Shown here: one piece after another, positions 11,301 through 23,300 of the stretch | Layout: the number at the start of each line of letters is the position of its first letter | Numbering within the stretch: position 1 is the stretch's first letter | Assembly (NCBI GenBank): GCA_023634235.1 | Contig: JAMKCF010000001.1 | Coordinates: forward strand, 3,402,106-3,466,105 | DNA from: Pisaster brevispinus | Lineage: Eukaryota > Echinodermata > Asteroidea > Forcipulatida > Asteriidae | Direction of reading: 5' to 3' | Length of the DNA: 64,000 nucleotides | Program-made: the position numbers and the translations under genes | Notes under the pieces: generated by a model | What the model was told of the DNA's origin: nothing | Seen by the model: the letters and a program-made list of their open reading frames with translations, nothing else | Database searches by the model: none

Positions 11301-14300
11301 GAAATTTAGGAAAAGGATTGATCTTATTTGTCTTAGGCCTGTCGTCATTTTGATTATTGTCTTTTCAAGTCTTTTCTCATTTTTAAAAATATGGTCTTGG
11401 GAAACAAATTATGAATCGACACTTACGGAAGCAGGGAATTCCGCGCTTACGTCAAGGGTGTTTCACATTTTAGCAGGGAATTTTTGCTTGGGCATGTACT
11501 TCACGTTACTAGGCATTCTTCGCTTACACAGCTAGTGCAAAAATTTGGCGCTTGCACAGTAAGCGCAGAGCCAGAGCCAGTACATTGGGCCCAGATAGCA
11601 TCATCTAAACTGAGTCTTCCTGACTTGCAGGTCTGTGGCAAGCCAGGGATGTGTAAGGAGTTCCGCGAAGAATCTATCAGACAGACAGCGCAAGTTTCGG
11701 AGGCTGCCATCCAAGTTGTCGAGGAGGATATCCAGAAAGATAGAGAATCTGGTAAATACAAAATGTTGTCCTAAAAAATTCAAGAATACTTAAAGGCAAT
11801 GTAATGTAATAATAATAATAATAATAATAATAACCAGTTTTGATATAGCGCCTTTCACACCCGAAGGGCGTCTCAAAGCACTTCCAACATTATTACCCCT
11901 GGTCACTGGGCCTTAATTCATTCCTTAAAACCATCTCAGCTCCCTGGGGAGTATACAGCCTGTGCAACAAATAATGCGCTACTCGGCTAAAATCAATCAC
12001 AAGAACCATCTCTGCCCTCACGGGTACCCATGTTTACCCCTGGGTGGAGAGAAGCAATTATAGTTAAGTGTCTTGCTCAGGGACACAATTGTCACGACCG
12101 GGATTCGAACCCACACTCTGCTGAACAGAAGCACCAGAGCTTGAGTTCGGTGCTCTTATCCGCTCGGCCACGACACCCTACATGTGGTTGAGATAATAGC
12201 AATTTTTAAAGAGAAAGGAAAATGTCAAATTCAATTTTGCGATGTACTCATTTTCCAAGAGACGGGAGTCCTCATGCAAGTCGGGGAAAAAATTCCAAGA
12301 CTCTAAGGCCGTGTCCGAAACGGCAACTTCGGCTACAGCTACAGCTAGATCAGCGCGTCTGCCAGTGTTGAAGAATAGGCAGACGCGCGCGATCTAGCCG
12401 TAGCTGTAGCCGAAGTCGCCGTTTCGGACACGGCCTAAACCTCACATTAAGGTCATTATGGCTGCTTTTTTGTGCAAGTGATAACTCAAGAAGAATGAGA
12501 TTAATCTCAGTGGCGCATTTGTGTTGGCAACACACCATTCTTGTTTTCTTGTCTGTTTGTTTGTTTGTTCGTTAGACCGTCCGTTCGTCGTGCCATCCGT
12601 CCGTCCGTTCGTCGGGCCGTCCGTTCCTTTGTATGTTGGGGTGTTGGGGTGTTTGTTTGTTTGTTTGTTGGTTTGTTGGGGGTTGTTGGGGTGTTTGTTT
12701 GTTTGTTTGTTTTTTTGTTGGGGTGTTTGTTGGGGAGTTTGTTTGTTTGTTTGTTTGTTGGGGTGTTGGGGTGTTTGTTTGTTCGTTTGTGGGGGTGGTT
12801 TTTTTTTGGTTTTTTTTGTTTGTTTGTTTTTTCATCTACATTAACGGTTGCTCTGTTGATCATTGTATGTTTTATTTGTTAAATAATTAACCTTGAACTC
12901 TTCAACTATATTTGTCTTTGTTTCTAGGTAATTTTGTGAGAGCGTTCCATAAGAACACCTGGATCTTGAGGTTGGCCCGCACATCTGGAGGAAATCGCCG
13001 TAGAAGGGGAACTCTGGACGGACTGGACGATCATTACAGCTTCTTGACAGATGCAGCCAGTCAACTGGATTTCATCGACCCTTCAGAGCGTTCATCAATC
13101 ATATCTGATTTAGAAGTGTTTCCAGATGTTCAGTCTGATGACCAGAGCAGTAAGACTACCAGTTCTTGTTCAATTCAATTCAAACTTAAACTCGGGAAAG
13201 TACTGAGTATACAGTGCTAACACACATCGGTGTAGGGTAAAACCAAAATTAATATTCTTTATTCCCGATGCAAAATTAACATCTATTAAATCATTGCGGA
13301 ACCTGCTGCTAAAATATAGGATTCGAACTGCCTCTAGCTACCAGGCAATCTCGGTGGTCTAGTTGGTAAGACACTGCTCTAGAATTGCAAAGGTCGTGGG
13401 TTCGAATCCCACCCGAGTAATATGCCTGTGATTTTTTTTCACAGAACTTGGGAAAGTACTGAGTATACAGTGCTAACACACATCGGTGTAGGGTAAAAAA
13501 CCAAAATTAATATTCTTTATCCCCGATGCAAAATTAACATCTATTAAATCATTGCGGAACCTGCTGCTAAAATATAGGATTCGAACTGCCTCTAGCTACC
13601 AGGCAATCTCGGTGGTCTAGTTGGTAAGACACTGCTCTAGAATTGCAAAGGTCGTGGGTTCGAATCCCACCCGAGTAATATGCCTGTGATTTTTTTTCAC
13701 AGAACTTGGGAAAGTACTGAGTATACAGTGCTAACACACATCGGTGTAGGGTAAAAAACCAAAATTAATATTCTTTATCCCCGATGCAAAATTAACATCT
13801 ATTAAATCATTGCGGAACCTGCTGCTAAAATATAGGATTCGAACTGCCTCTAGCTACCAGGCAATCTCGGTGGTCTAGTTGGTAAGACACTGCTCTAGAA
13901 TTGCAAAGGTCGTGGGTTCGAATCCCACCCGAGTAATATGCCTGTGATTTTTTTTCACAGAACTTGGGAAAGTACTGAGTATACAGTGCTAACACACATC
14001 GGTGTAGGGTAAAAAACCAAAATTAATATTCAGTTCCAACTCACATTTATTTCTGTAACGTACTGCCAACGGGTCCTTGTTTGCTCTGCAGCCAAACGCA
14101 GACAGAAAACAAACGAACTCAAATTCCGTTCAATATGAAACACACTGATTTATTCATTCTCCAAGAACAACAACTTATTCAGTGCTCACTCACTGAACTC
14201 ATCATTTGGTCTGTCTAACACAACTAAATCATGCACAACACATCGCTAGAAAAAGGGCGCCAAAACAACGAACGCATCCTGGATAATCTCTTATCTGTAC

Positions 14301-17300
14301 ACAATTTGTTATACATCTGCCAATGCGCCCGGTAATTTGTCCAATCACTGCACAGTTCACACAAAGTCCAGGCCAGCTGCCGTGGGAGCGCTGTCCTATA
14401 ATCCGACGGGGGTACTCCAGCTCACCCGGGGGGGGGGCTTTCTTCTATACACATGGCATACAATTTGTGTTCGTTACATTTCCATATTTATGAAATTTCC
14501 AAACAGTACATAGCCAAAACATTGATATAAAGAAGTTAATCAAAGAAGATTTATTTACAAGGCAGAAAATTAAATAAGTATGGAGGCATCATCTAGAAGC
14601 CGAGGCTTGTGGTGAGATGCCTGATGGACCAGAACGTTAACAGGAACAAGAACGTAGGGACAGACAGGTTGGACAGAGACCGAAATGATGAAGATAATAA
14701 TAATATTGTAATAATATTAATAATAATAATAATAACGATAATAACAATTATAAGTGAAGTAATGTATATAACTCCTGGCCGAGGGGATAAGAGCATCAGA
14801 CTCAAGTTCTGGTGGATAAGTCATCGGGATGTGGGTTCGAATCCCGGTCGTGACACTTGTGTCCTTGAGCAAGACACTTAACCATAACTGCTTCTCTCCA
14901 CCCAGGGGTAAAATGGGTACCTGTGAGGGCAGAGATGGTTTATGTGAATGATTAGCTTGGAGCGCGGTAAACTCGCAGCACCGGCTGTATACTCCCCAGG
15001 GAGCTGAGATGGTTTAAAGGAATGAAATATATGGCCACGTGACCAGGGGTAATAATGTCAGAAGCGCTTTGATACGGCATTCGGGCTGTGATAAAGCGCT
15101 ATATAAGAATCGATTATTATATAAAGAGAGAACATCAGCTGACTCCTAATTAAACATGAGTAAAACAAAGAGAACATTTGTTACTCCATTCTCAAGGTAT
15201 ATTTGGTTGATTTTTATAATTCAAAGTTGCTTTCATGATAACATTTCTGATGGGCTCTGTGAAAATGAGTCACATTTGGGAAAATTTAGTTCTTGAGTTC
15301 CATACATGGCGGAAAAGAGCATACAACACGCTTCATTTTGAACATGATGTTTAACAAAAAACATCAAATATTGTAAGGGAATAATAATAAATAATAATAA
15401 TAATAATAATGGCTTCTTATACAGCGCTCATAACCGTCACTCAGTGAAGCTCAAGGCGCTTCAACATTAAGTATTTTCCTACAAGGTATGTGGGGCTTCG
15501 TTTGAAGTATGAGACCTACTCCTTTGCATAGCACCATGTAATGGTTTACAAGGTGCTGTGGCGCAATATGCAGCCAATCAAACCAGGAACACCGGGGCGA
15601 ACCCCTTCTCTTTTCGATAAGTGCACTGGGTTCTTTTACGTGCATTACACAACACACGGGACCAACGGCTTTTTGCCCCATCCGAAGGACGAAGTAATAA
15701 TGGTTAAGTGTCTTGCTTAAGGACACAAGTGTCACGACCGGGACTCGAACCCACACTCTGCTGCGTCGGAAACACCAGAGCTTGAGTCCGGTGCTCTTAT
15801 CCGCTCGGCTACGACACGCCACTAAGAAAACACAGTACACAAATGAAACAAAAGGGTCCGAAAGAAATTGTTTTTATTCATCTTTGTTGATGGAAAAAGC
15901 AATTTCTATTTGAGGAATATGAACAAAAAGACCCTTAAGAATCAAGAAACGGCATATCACAAACATTTATTTTAACTTTTTGTTCACCCTCCAAACACTC
16001 AACAGCCCTGTACGTGAAGTGCAGGGCTCAAATTTTGGGGAAATATCCACAAGACTGCAGGGCTTGTAGCTCAACGTTTTTACTTGACCAGAAATTAATT
16101 TTACAAGACCAGAATCAAAATGAGTTGAACCAGCACTAAGAGAAACTCTCTCTCATTTGTCTCATGTGATGTGCTTCGATACTGAAAAGAATTGAAAGAT
16201 ATTTATCAGACTCGTTGTCAACAAAATTGTTCACAAAAAATATTACACAATGAGTTGGCCTATTATTACTCAATAGAAAAACACAAGACCACCAGGCTTG
16301 TCTGGCTGTGAGTTTACTGGCCCCATGCTAAAATCACTGGCCTCGGGCCTGTGGTCCAGTGTTAAATTCGAGCCCTGCAGTGGGCTGTGCAACAAGCGAC
16401 TTTTTTTTCATAGAGCGCGTCACATAAAACAATGTTTCCCAATAGTTTACATTATAATCAATAACCGTTGAATATTGTCGATAGCACCGACCCGAGTTTG
16501 TCATAGGTCTACTCAGGTCTGCTTTTAATGGGTGGTTCATGTAATGAAGACCTCTCCACCATGACATGTCTAGGGGCCATTCAGAATAGTCAATGTTAAA
16601 ACAATTCAATTTTTTTATTTTTTATTTTTTGAAATTGTTTTGACCCACCCACCCCAAATTTCGATTTTTAAATGTTGAATGGCTTCATAATACAATCTTT
16701 ACACTGAAGCACAAAGTACTGCCTCAAATGAACCAGATTTTTAGACCAAAAAAGGTCTTCTCCAACATCAGTAGTTTTCAATGTTTTTTTAGGCATTAAC
16801 AAACAACTTTGCAGTTTATTCAGGTATTGAATTGACAATATTGGCCAGCTGGGTACTTTTTCTTCTTCTTTTTCGTTTGTTAATGTAGATACTTTTTTTA
16901 TGATTAAAAACTGAATTACGATTTTCAGTTATTTCTTGTGACCCAGGAATTTTGTAACACTGCCTATTCTGAATGGCCCTTTACACTTGTATCCTTATCT
17001 CAGGAAGTATGCTGGATAGTCTTGTTAAAATAATCACTTCCTACCTTGAAGACGATGCAGAGTTGCTACAAGACGATATCAGCGGCATCAATGAGGAAAT
17101 AGCTGACACGCACGCTGGCTTGGAACGAGCTGAGGACAGGCAACGGCTCAGGTAAAAATCCTATTCACACTGCAGGGTAGCCTTTTGTCAAGGCCTTCTT
17201 ATAGCCTTTTGTCAAGGCTTTTGTGGCTCGGACAGCTTTGTAAACAGCGGAGCGACTGGAACGGGAGACCACACACGCGGGCCCATTGGCGAAGCCACGA

Positions 17301-20300
17301 GGGCCTTTTCCAAGTTGTTTGCGGTTTGTTTTTTGGATGAATTATTCATAAAGTATGACAGTTTTCAGCATGTAACACATTGTCCTTAAATTGCTTGTAA
17401 CATTTGAAATCAGCTGTTGCATTTTTTTTATAGGTTTTCAGATACAGATTCCTTGAGTATGACTCAATTTTAGAGGGAAATATTTCTCCCAAAAAAAGGT
17501 TGTAGTATGAACTTAATGATCAGTTAGCTTTCAGACTAACATTAATACAATATTTTAACTTGTATGCAAATAAGAACCTGATGATACCCACGACAAAACG
17601 TTCGCCATTTGTATATTTGTTAATTTGCATAATTTGTGAACGTACATGTATGCTGACCCGCTGACCCCAGTTGCTTCTGATTGGTTTGGACTTGTGCTAC
17701 CGTTTGGGTAGCAAAAATCAAGATTATAAAGAAAAGCATTAGAAACGGCAAACAAGTTGGAAAAGGCCCTCGTGGCTTTGTCACTCGTGTGCTTGGTCTC
17801 CCCTTCCAGTCGCTTGGGATCGCGGCTCTACGAAGCTGGCCATCACTCGGGTGGGATTCGAACCCACGACCCTTGCATTGCTAGAGCAGATGTCTTACCA
17901 CTAGACCACCGAGCTAGCCCGATGGCTAGGGGCGGGTCGCGAAGTGTCGTGACCAGGGTTAGAATCCATACTCTGATGATACGGCCACCAGAACTTGAAT
18001 CCAATGCACTCGACCACTCTGCCATTTTTAATTTATAAGGAATGAATTTGTTTTGTTTGTTTTCTGGCGTAGACGGCTTTCACAGAGGCTCACTCGGCAT
18101 CTTGGAACCACACTTCAAAGCGGTCTGAGTATAACCAGTGTCACAAACCTCGTTGGTTCCAGAATCAGAAGAGGTAGACTCGAGAGTGCCGTCGTTCTTG
18201 ACGTTGTAAATCTGAACTTTCCTTCGTCTCTGATCTATGGAAGGTATAGAGAGTCATTTGTCTTAGGTCTTAATTAGTTTTCATTACAGGAAAGCTCCAT
18301 CAAAGAAAGAGGCTAAAACAAACACCCTTTTCATTTGGCGACTCACACCTGCTATCTCCATGTAATTCCTTTTCCAAACAGTGGACTTTTTAATTGGATC
18401 ATGCACAAACCAGTAGGGCTGCTAACTGCCCCAGGTAGATTAACTGCTCATCCATTAAGTTTAACGACCCAAGTATTTCAATGTAAACACACCCACTCAG
18501 TGCAAAGGATGTATACTTTCCAAGTTTTTATGGCCAAACTCAGACATTTTTTATTGGAGCTTTCTTGTATTAAATGTTAATTCAAATTTAACTCGACAAG
18601 CATAGAAGCCAAATATCTACCTCAATATTAGCACTTGCAAACTGAAAAGTTTCTGAATGCAGACTGGCTTAGTTTTTTTTTCTAGCTATCATTCAAATCC
18701 ACGCTTGATGATATTGAATGGTCAGACAGTAGGAGGGTTGTCTAGTGTCTGTGTGCAGTGTATTTACCACTTGATATGCTCTGGAAAATCATGTCAGAAA
18801 TGGAGTGATTAGGAAGATTGAAGAGAAGACCTAGGGGTTCCTCCATCTGTGTGGCCGTAGAAACGTCTGTTGAATGTAGTTCTTGTTTCACCTATATATT
18901 GATAGATTCTGATATAGAATCTGTTATAGATTCCCGCCATTTGATTGGTGGAACGCCTGTCACATGTCGTCATTTTGTTGCCATGTATACCGTTCAGACA
19001 CTCCAAAATTTAATTTTAAAAATAGGACGTTGCATTCGTAAACCACTTACCTTCAGAAATCTGAGAAAGGATTTATGCATGACTCGTTTCTCAAATTCAA
19101 ATGTTTTTATTGATTTCTAATCAATTGGGGCATTTCAGATGAAATAATTTTGCAGGATGCTTACTGCCTGCCATTACCATCTTTATAAAAGGAATCTTTC
19201 AGAAAAATTTATTATTTTCGTGTTCATTACAAAACCATGACCCTACCTCAAGGCAAGCCCTAAATCTTGTTTTTATTCTGATATTACAGAGCAAGGGATA
19301 TTGTGGTTCATGCCTGACTTTCAGGGTCATAGCTTTTGAAATGCAATGACGTCATATCCAATTTTCACCCTGCAGAAGTCAGGAATTAACCCAAAACATC
19401 CCTGTACAAAAATGTACACAAACCCATTTTTCTCAGAATGATGTCGACGGATGTTGACAAATTTTGCACTGGGGGGGTGTTACCAATTACAATGGCAATT
19501 ACACCATTTTATTTTTATAAGGTTAGAAACTTTTACTTTTTTCTCCACTCACATGAGGACTCTAACTTTTGGAAAATGAGTACATCACAAAAAGTAATTT
19601 GTCATTTCCGTTCCCAGGGGTCAAAATGTGACACTAGACCGCCGGCCCGAGGCCAGTGATTTTAGCCCCTGGCCAGTAAACTCATGACCTGACAAGCCCA
19701 GCGATCTTGTGTTTTTCAGTTGAATAATTATAATACCTCACTGTAAAATATCTTCAGTGTTGACTTTGAGTCTGCCAGGGTAGGTCTTCATGATGCCTTT
19801 GAAAATGTTTGAAATCATCATCATCCTCATCATCATCTCGGCTTTAGTCCACCTGGGGCCAATTTCATAGAGCTGCTTAAGCACAAAAAGTAGCTAAGCA
19901 CAAAAAGAATTATGCTCACCAGAATAAGGTTAGCAGAAAATTTTTAAGCAATATTTTCTGCTTAAGCAGCTCTATGAAATTGGGCCCTGTTGGACAAAGT
20001 CTAGACTGGTCTCCTGTCTTTATCTTCAAGGACAGGTCTCGATTTTGACACTGGACCGCAGGCCCGAGGCCAGTGATTTTAGCCCCGGGCCAGTAAACTC
20101 ATGACCTGACAAGTCCAGCAGTCTTGTGTTTTTTAATTGAACAATAATACCTCACTGTGAAATATCTTTGACAGAAAGAAATTATGTACAAATGCTGACT
20201 TTGAGTCTGCAAGGGTAATACAATTCCGTTGAGTATCAAAATATACTAACCTTTAATTTAAGACAAATGAGATAAATCTTCTCTGAGTGCTTGTTCAAAT

Positions 20301-23300
20301 AAAACTGTTTAGAAAGCTCTTTCTCATGAAGATGCTGGTTTTTTAAAATGAATTCTGGACTCGGTTTCACAAAGAGTTAAGATTGATCTTAAGTGCAAAT
20401 CCATCTTTGTTGCTAAGCACAGTGTGATGTCACAATACAATCACTGTGGTATTATACTGACAACTCATCTGAAGATGAATCTTAGTGCTTTGTGAAATCG
20501 ACCCCAGGTCCAGTAAACATTTTGCCCCAAACTCGAGCCGTGCATCCTCTTTTGATTATTTCAGCTTGGAAGGCAGAGACGTGCTTCTTCTTACTGAAGA
20601 GTACAAAACCAGTGAAGAAGGCCTCCTTCACACCATCTCAGTAACCATCGATGAAATAGATGGTAAGGAAACCACCAGGGCCGAATTTCATAAAGCTGTT
20701 AAGCAGAAAACACCGCTTAGCAAATTTCTATGCTAAGCAAGAAATCGAGTGGGCACCAGTCAAAACAATGTAAATGAAAATTATGAAATTTTGGCTGGTA
20801 ACCAGTTTCTGTTAAGCAACATTTTTCTGTGCTTAGCAAATTTTTGTGCTGACTGGGCAGAAAATTCTGGTTTCTATACTTAGCAAGAAATGAGCGGAGT
20901 ACCAGTGGCAACAATGTCAACTTTATGGAATGTTGTCTAGTAACCTGTTTCTGCTAAGCAAGATTTTTCTGTGCTCAGTAAGTTTGTGTGCTTACAGGCT
21001 TTAGGAAATTGGACCCTGGGCCCAATTTCAAAAGGCCAGTAGGCACAAAGGTGTTGCGAAGCACATAAAAATCTTGCTTATCCAACTAAAAGTTTAAGGG
21101 TCCACTATTGGGAAAATGAATTACATGAAGATAACAGGTGTCAGTCGCCAGACGAAAAGGATGTTTTATTCTGGCCTCTTTCTTTAATGGAGCTTTCCGT
21201 ACCCAGCCATTATGGGAATGCTCCATTAAAGAATTTCCTAGTTTAGCAAACCAGTAGTGCTACTAACTGCCCCAGGCAGATTAACAGCTCACCCATTAAT
21301 GACGACCCAAGTAATTCAGTGTAAACACATCCACTTGTGGAAAGGATGTGTAGTTTTCAAGTTTTCGTGGCGAAAGTCGGAAAACATTTAATGGAGCTTT
21401 CCTGTAAGGGTTAATGTCAGTGTTGTACTTTGTTTTGAAACAGGGAGACCAGTTGTTGTGCAGAACTTGCCTGATCCTGTCAACATGACATTCCCAGCCT
21501 CACAGCAGAAAACTGTTTGCAAGTACTTTGACGATGTTACTGAACAGTGGTCTGCATCTGGTATCCAAACCATTCCTGAATGGGAGAATGGACCAGTGAT
21601 CTGTCAGAGCAACCACCTGACTGATTTTGCCATCGAAGTGTATGGTATGTACCGTAGAAAAACAAACTGTACATAATTAATTTCTATTTAGTTTTGACAG
21701 TTATATTGAGTCATAATTCTCAAAGGAAACTGACAAGGTTATTTTTTACTATTTATTTTATATAATTTGGGGTTGAATAAAGAAAAAAATACTATAGCAA
21801 GATCCATCGACCTCTGGATTAACAGACCTGCTCTCTACCAACTGAGTTATCTAGCCCTATGTTGGCGGTCTCCCCATGTTGCCAATATCATTGTTCGGGT
21901 TGCCAGTCAGAAGCCATACAACCGTTAACTGCAGTGTAGCCAGGGATCACACCAAAGTTTATGATACAGCCTGGGAAGCGGCAGCAGAATGATCACCTTA
22001 AGGGGATGCAACTTTTTTATTTCAAATATCAAGTTATAAACCACAAGGGAAAACCGTCAGAGCCACCGCTAATCACAAAACAGATATCTTACATGGTGTC
22101 ACCGCAAACCTTACTTACTTAAAATTAAATGTGACATTTCCTTTGCTCTTTAAGCTTTTAACCCAATTTTTGTTCTTGTAAAAGTGCCTGAAAAATAATA
22201 TAAAATAGCAGTTGGTTTTTTTATAGAAACATAGGTACTCTTTGAATGTGGGAATCATTGGAAAATGTCAACTCAGGTCATGACCTTTACTTTGACCTTA
22301 TTGGTTGAGTGGAAGCAGGTCAGGGGCCGATTTCACAAAAGGACTAAGATTCATCTGCAGATGAGGTGTCAGTATTACAATGGTGACTTGTATTGTGACA
22401 TCACACCTAGCTTAGCAATTACGACCGAATTGCAGTTTGAGATCAATCTCAGCCCTCTGTGAAATCGAGCCCATAACTTGCAACCGTTTGCAGCCATTTG
22501 GTCAATTAATGTACTTTTGCAAAAAAATCTTGTTGATGTGTTTGGTTTTTCATTTTTGTCATTGTATCATTTTTTTTTTTTTTCATTACAGTTGACCCGC
22601 TAAACGAAGGTAAGTGAATAAACTCATTTTTTGTAATCTGAAGTCGGGTTTGTACTTTTGTGCAAATGCGAACACTAAGCCAATAGTCTTGCGAATAAGC
22701 CATGTGCAAGTGACCCGGACTTTGACCACTGTGCGTAGTGACTGTTTTATTCCACACGTTTTCTCTAAAGTGCATTGCCCTGGGGGAGTCAAAATCATTG
22801 ATATCCTAGACTGGCCCATTCCAAATATCTAAGAGGGGGGATCAGGTCCCATTTTTGTTTATTTCTTTTGGGGTTTTTTTTGAGGGGCTGAAAAATACTC
22901 TCATTCATATACTTCGTGCACAAAATTGTACTGCAGACCTACCCAGATCTACCCTTTCTTTGTAGTTGGCTCCCTCCCGGGCGTCTTGCTGACAGCCTAG
23001 TCTGTGCTAGGTTCTGAGGTTTCCAACTACCCTCTCCCCTGTCAATTAAGCTTTTAGGCTATCTTGGGGGCCAGTTAAGGATTTATCTGGATATATTTTA
23101 TTGAGATAAATAACCTTGAAAAACTTGTTTTAAAAGAATGTGGTCAGATGCACACCTCGTACACCGTATTATTACAACTCATTTGCATTATCTTAAGTGT
23201 CAATAACCTTTTTTAATTTGTGTTTAATTTGATTTTATAGCAAACGCGCTAATTCCAATAGAAGGTAAGTTTATTCATTCTTAAATCATAGAAATGTGCA

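Larger units (their letters stand above)
13196..14035 (+). repeat. 258-bp tandem repeat carrying a tRNA-like sequence, 3.2 copies
   Basis: TACTGAGTATACAGTGCTAA occurs at about 13201, 13457, 13715 and 13973 (periods 256, 258, 258). The copies are nearly identical, so the array looks young. Each full unit holds a tRNA-like segment and a following T8 run. It lies in the intron after REJ exon g, and 1.3 copies occur at 340-672. Confidence 0.92.

Noticed and set aside
12507..12890. Several overlapping open frames on both strands
   Set aside because: Produced by the GTTT-rich simple repeat; the protein would be low-complexity Lys/Thr/Asn or Val/Cys/Phe runs.
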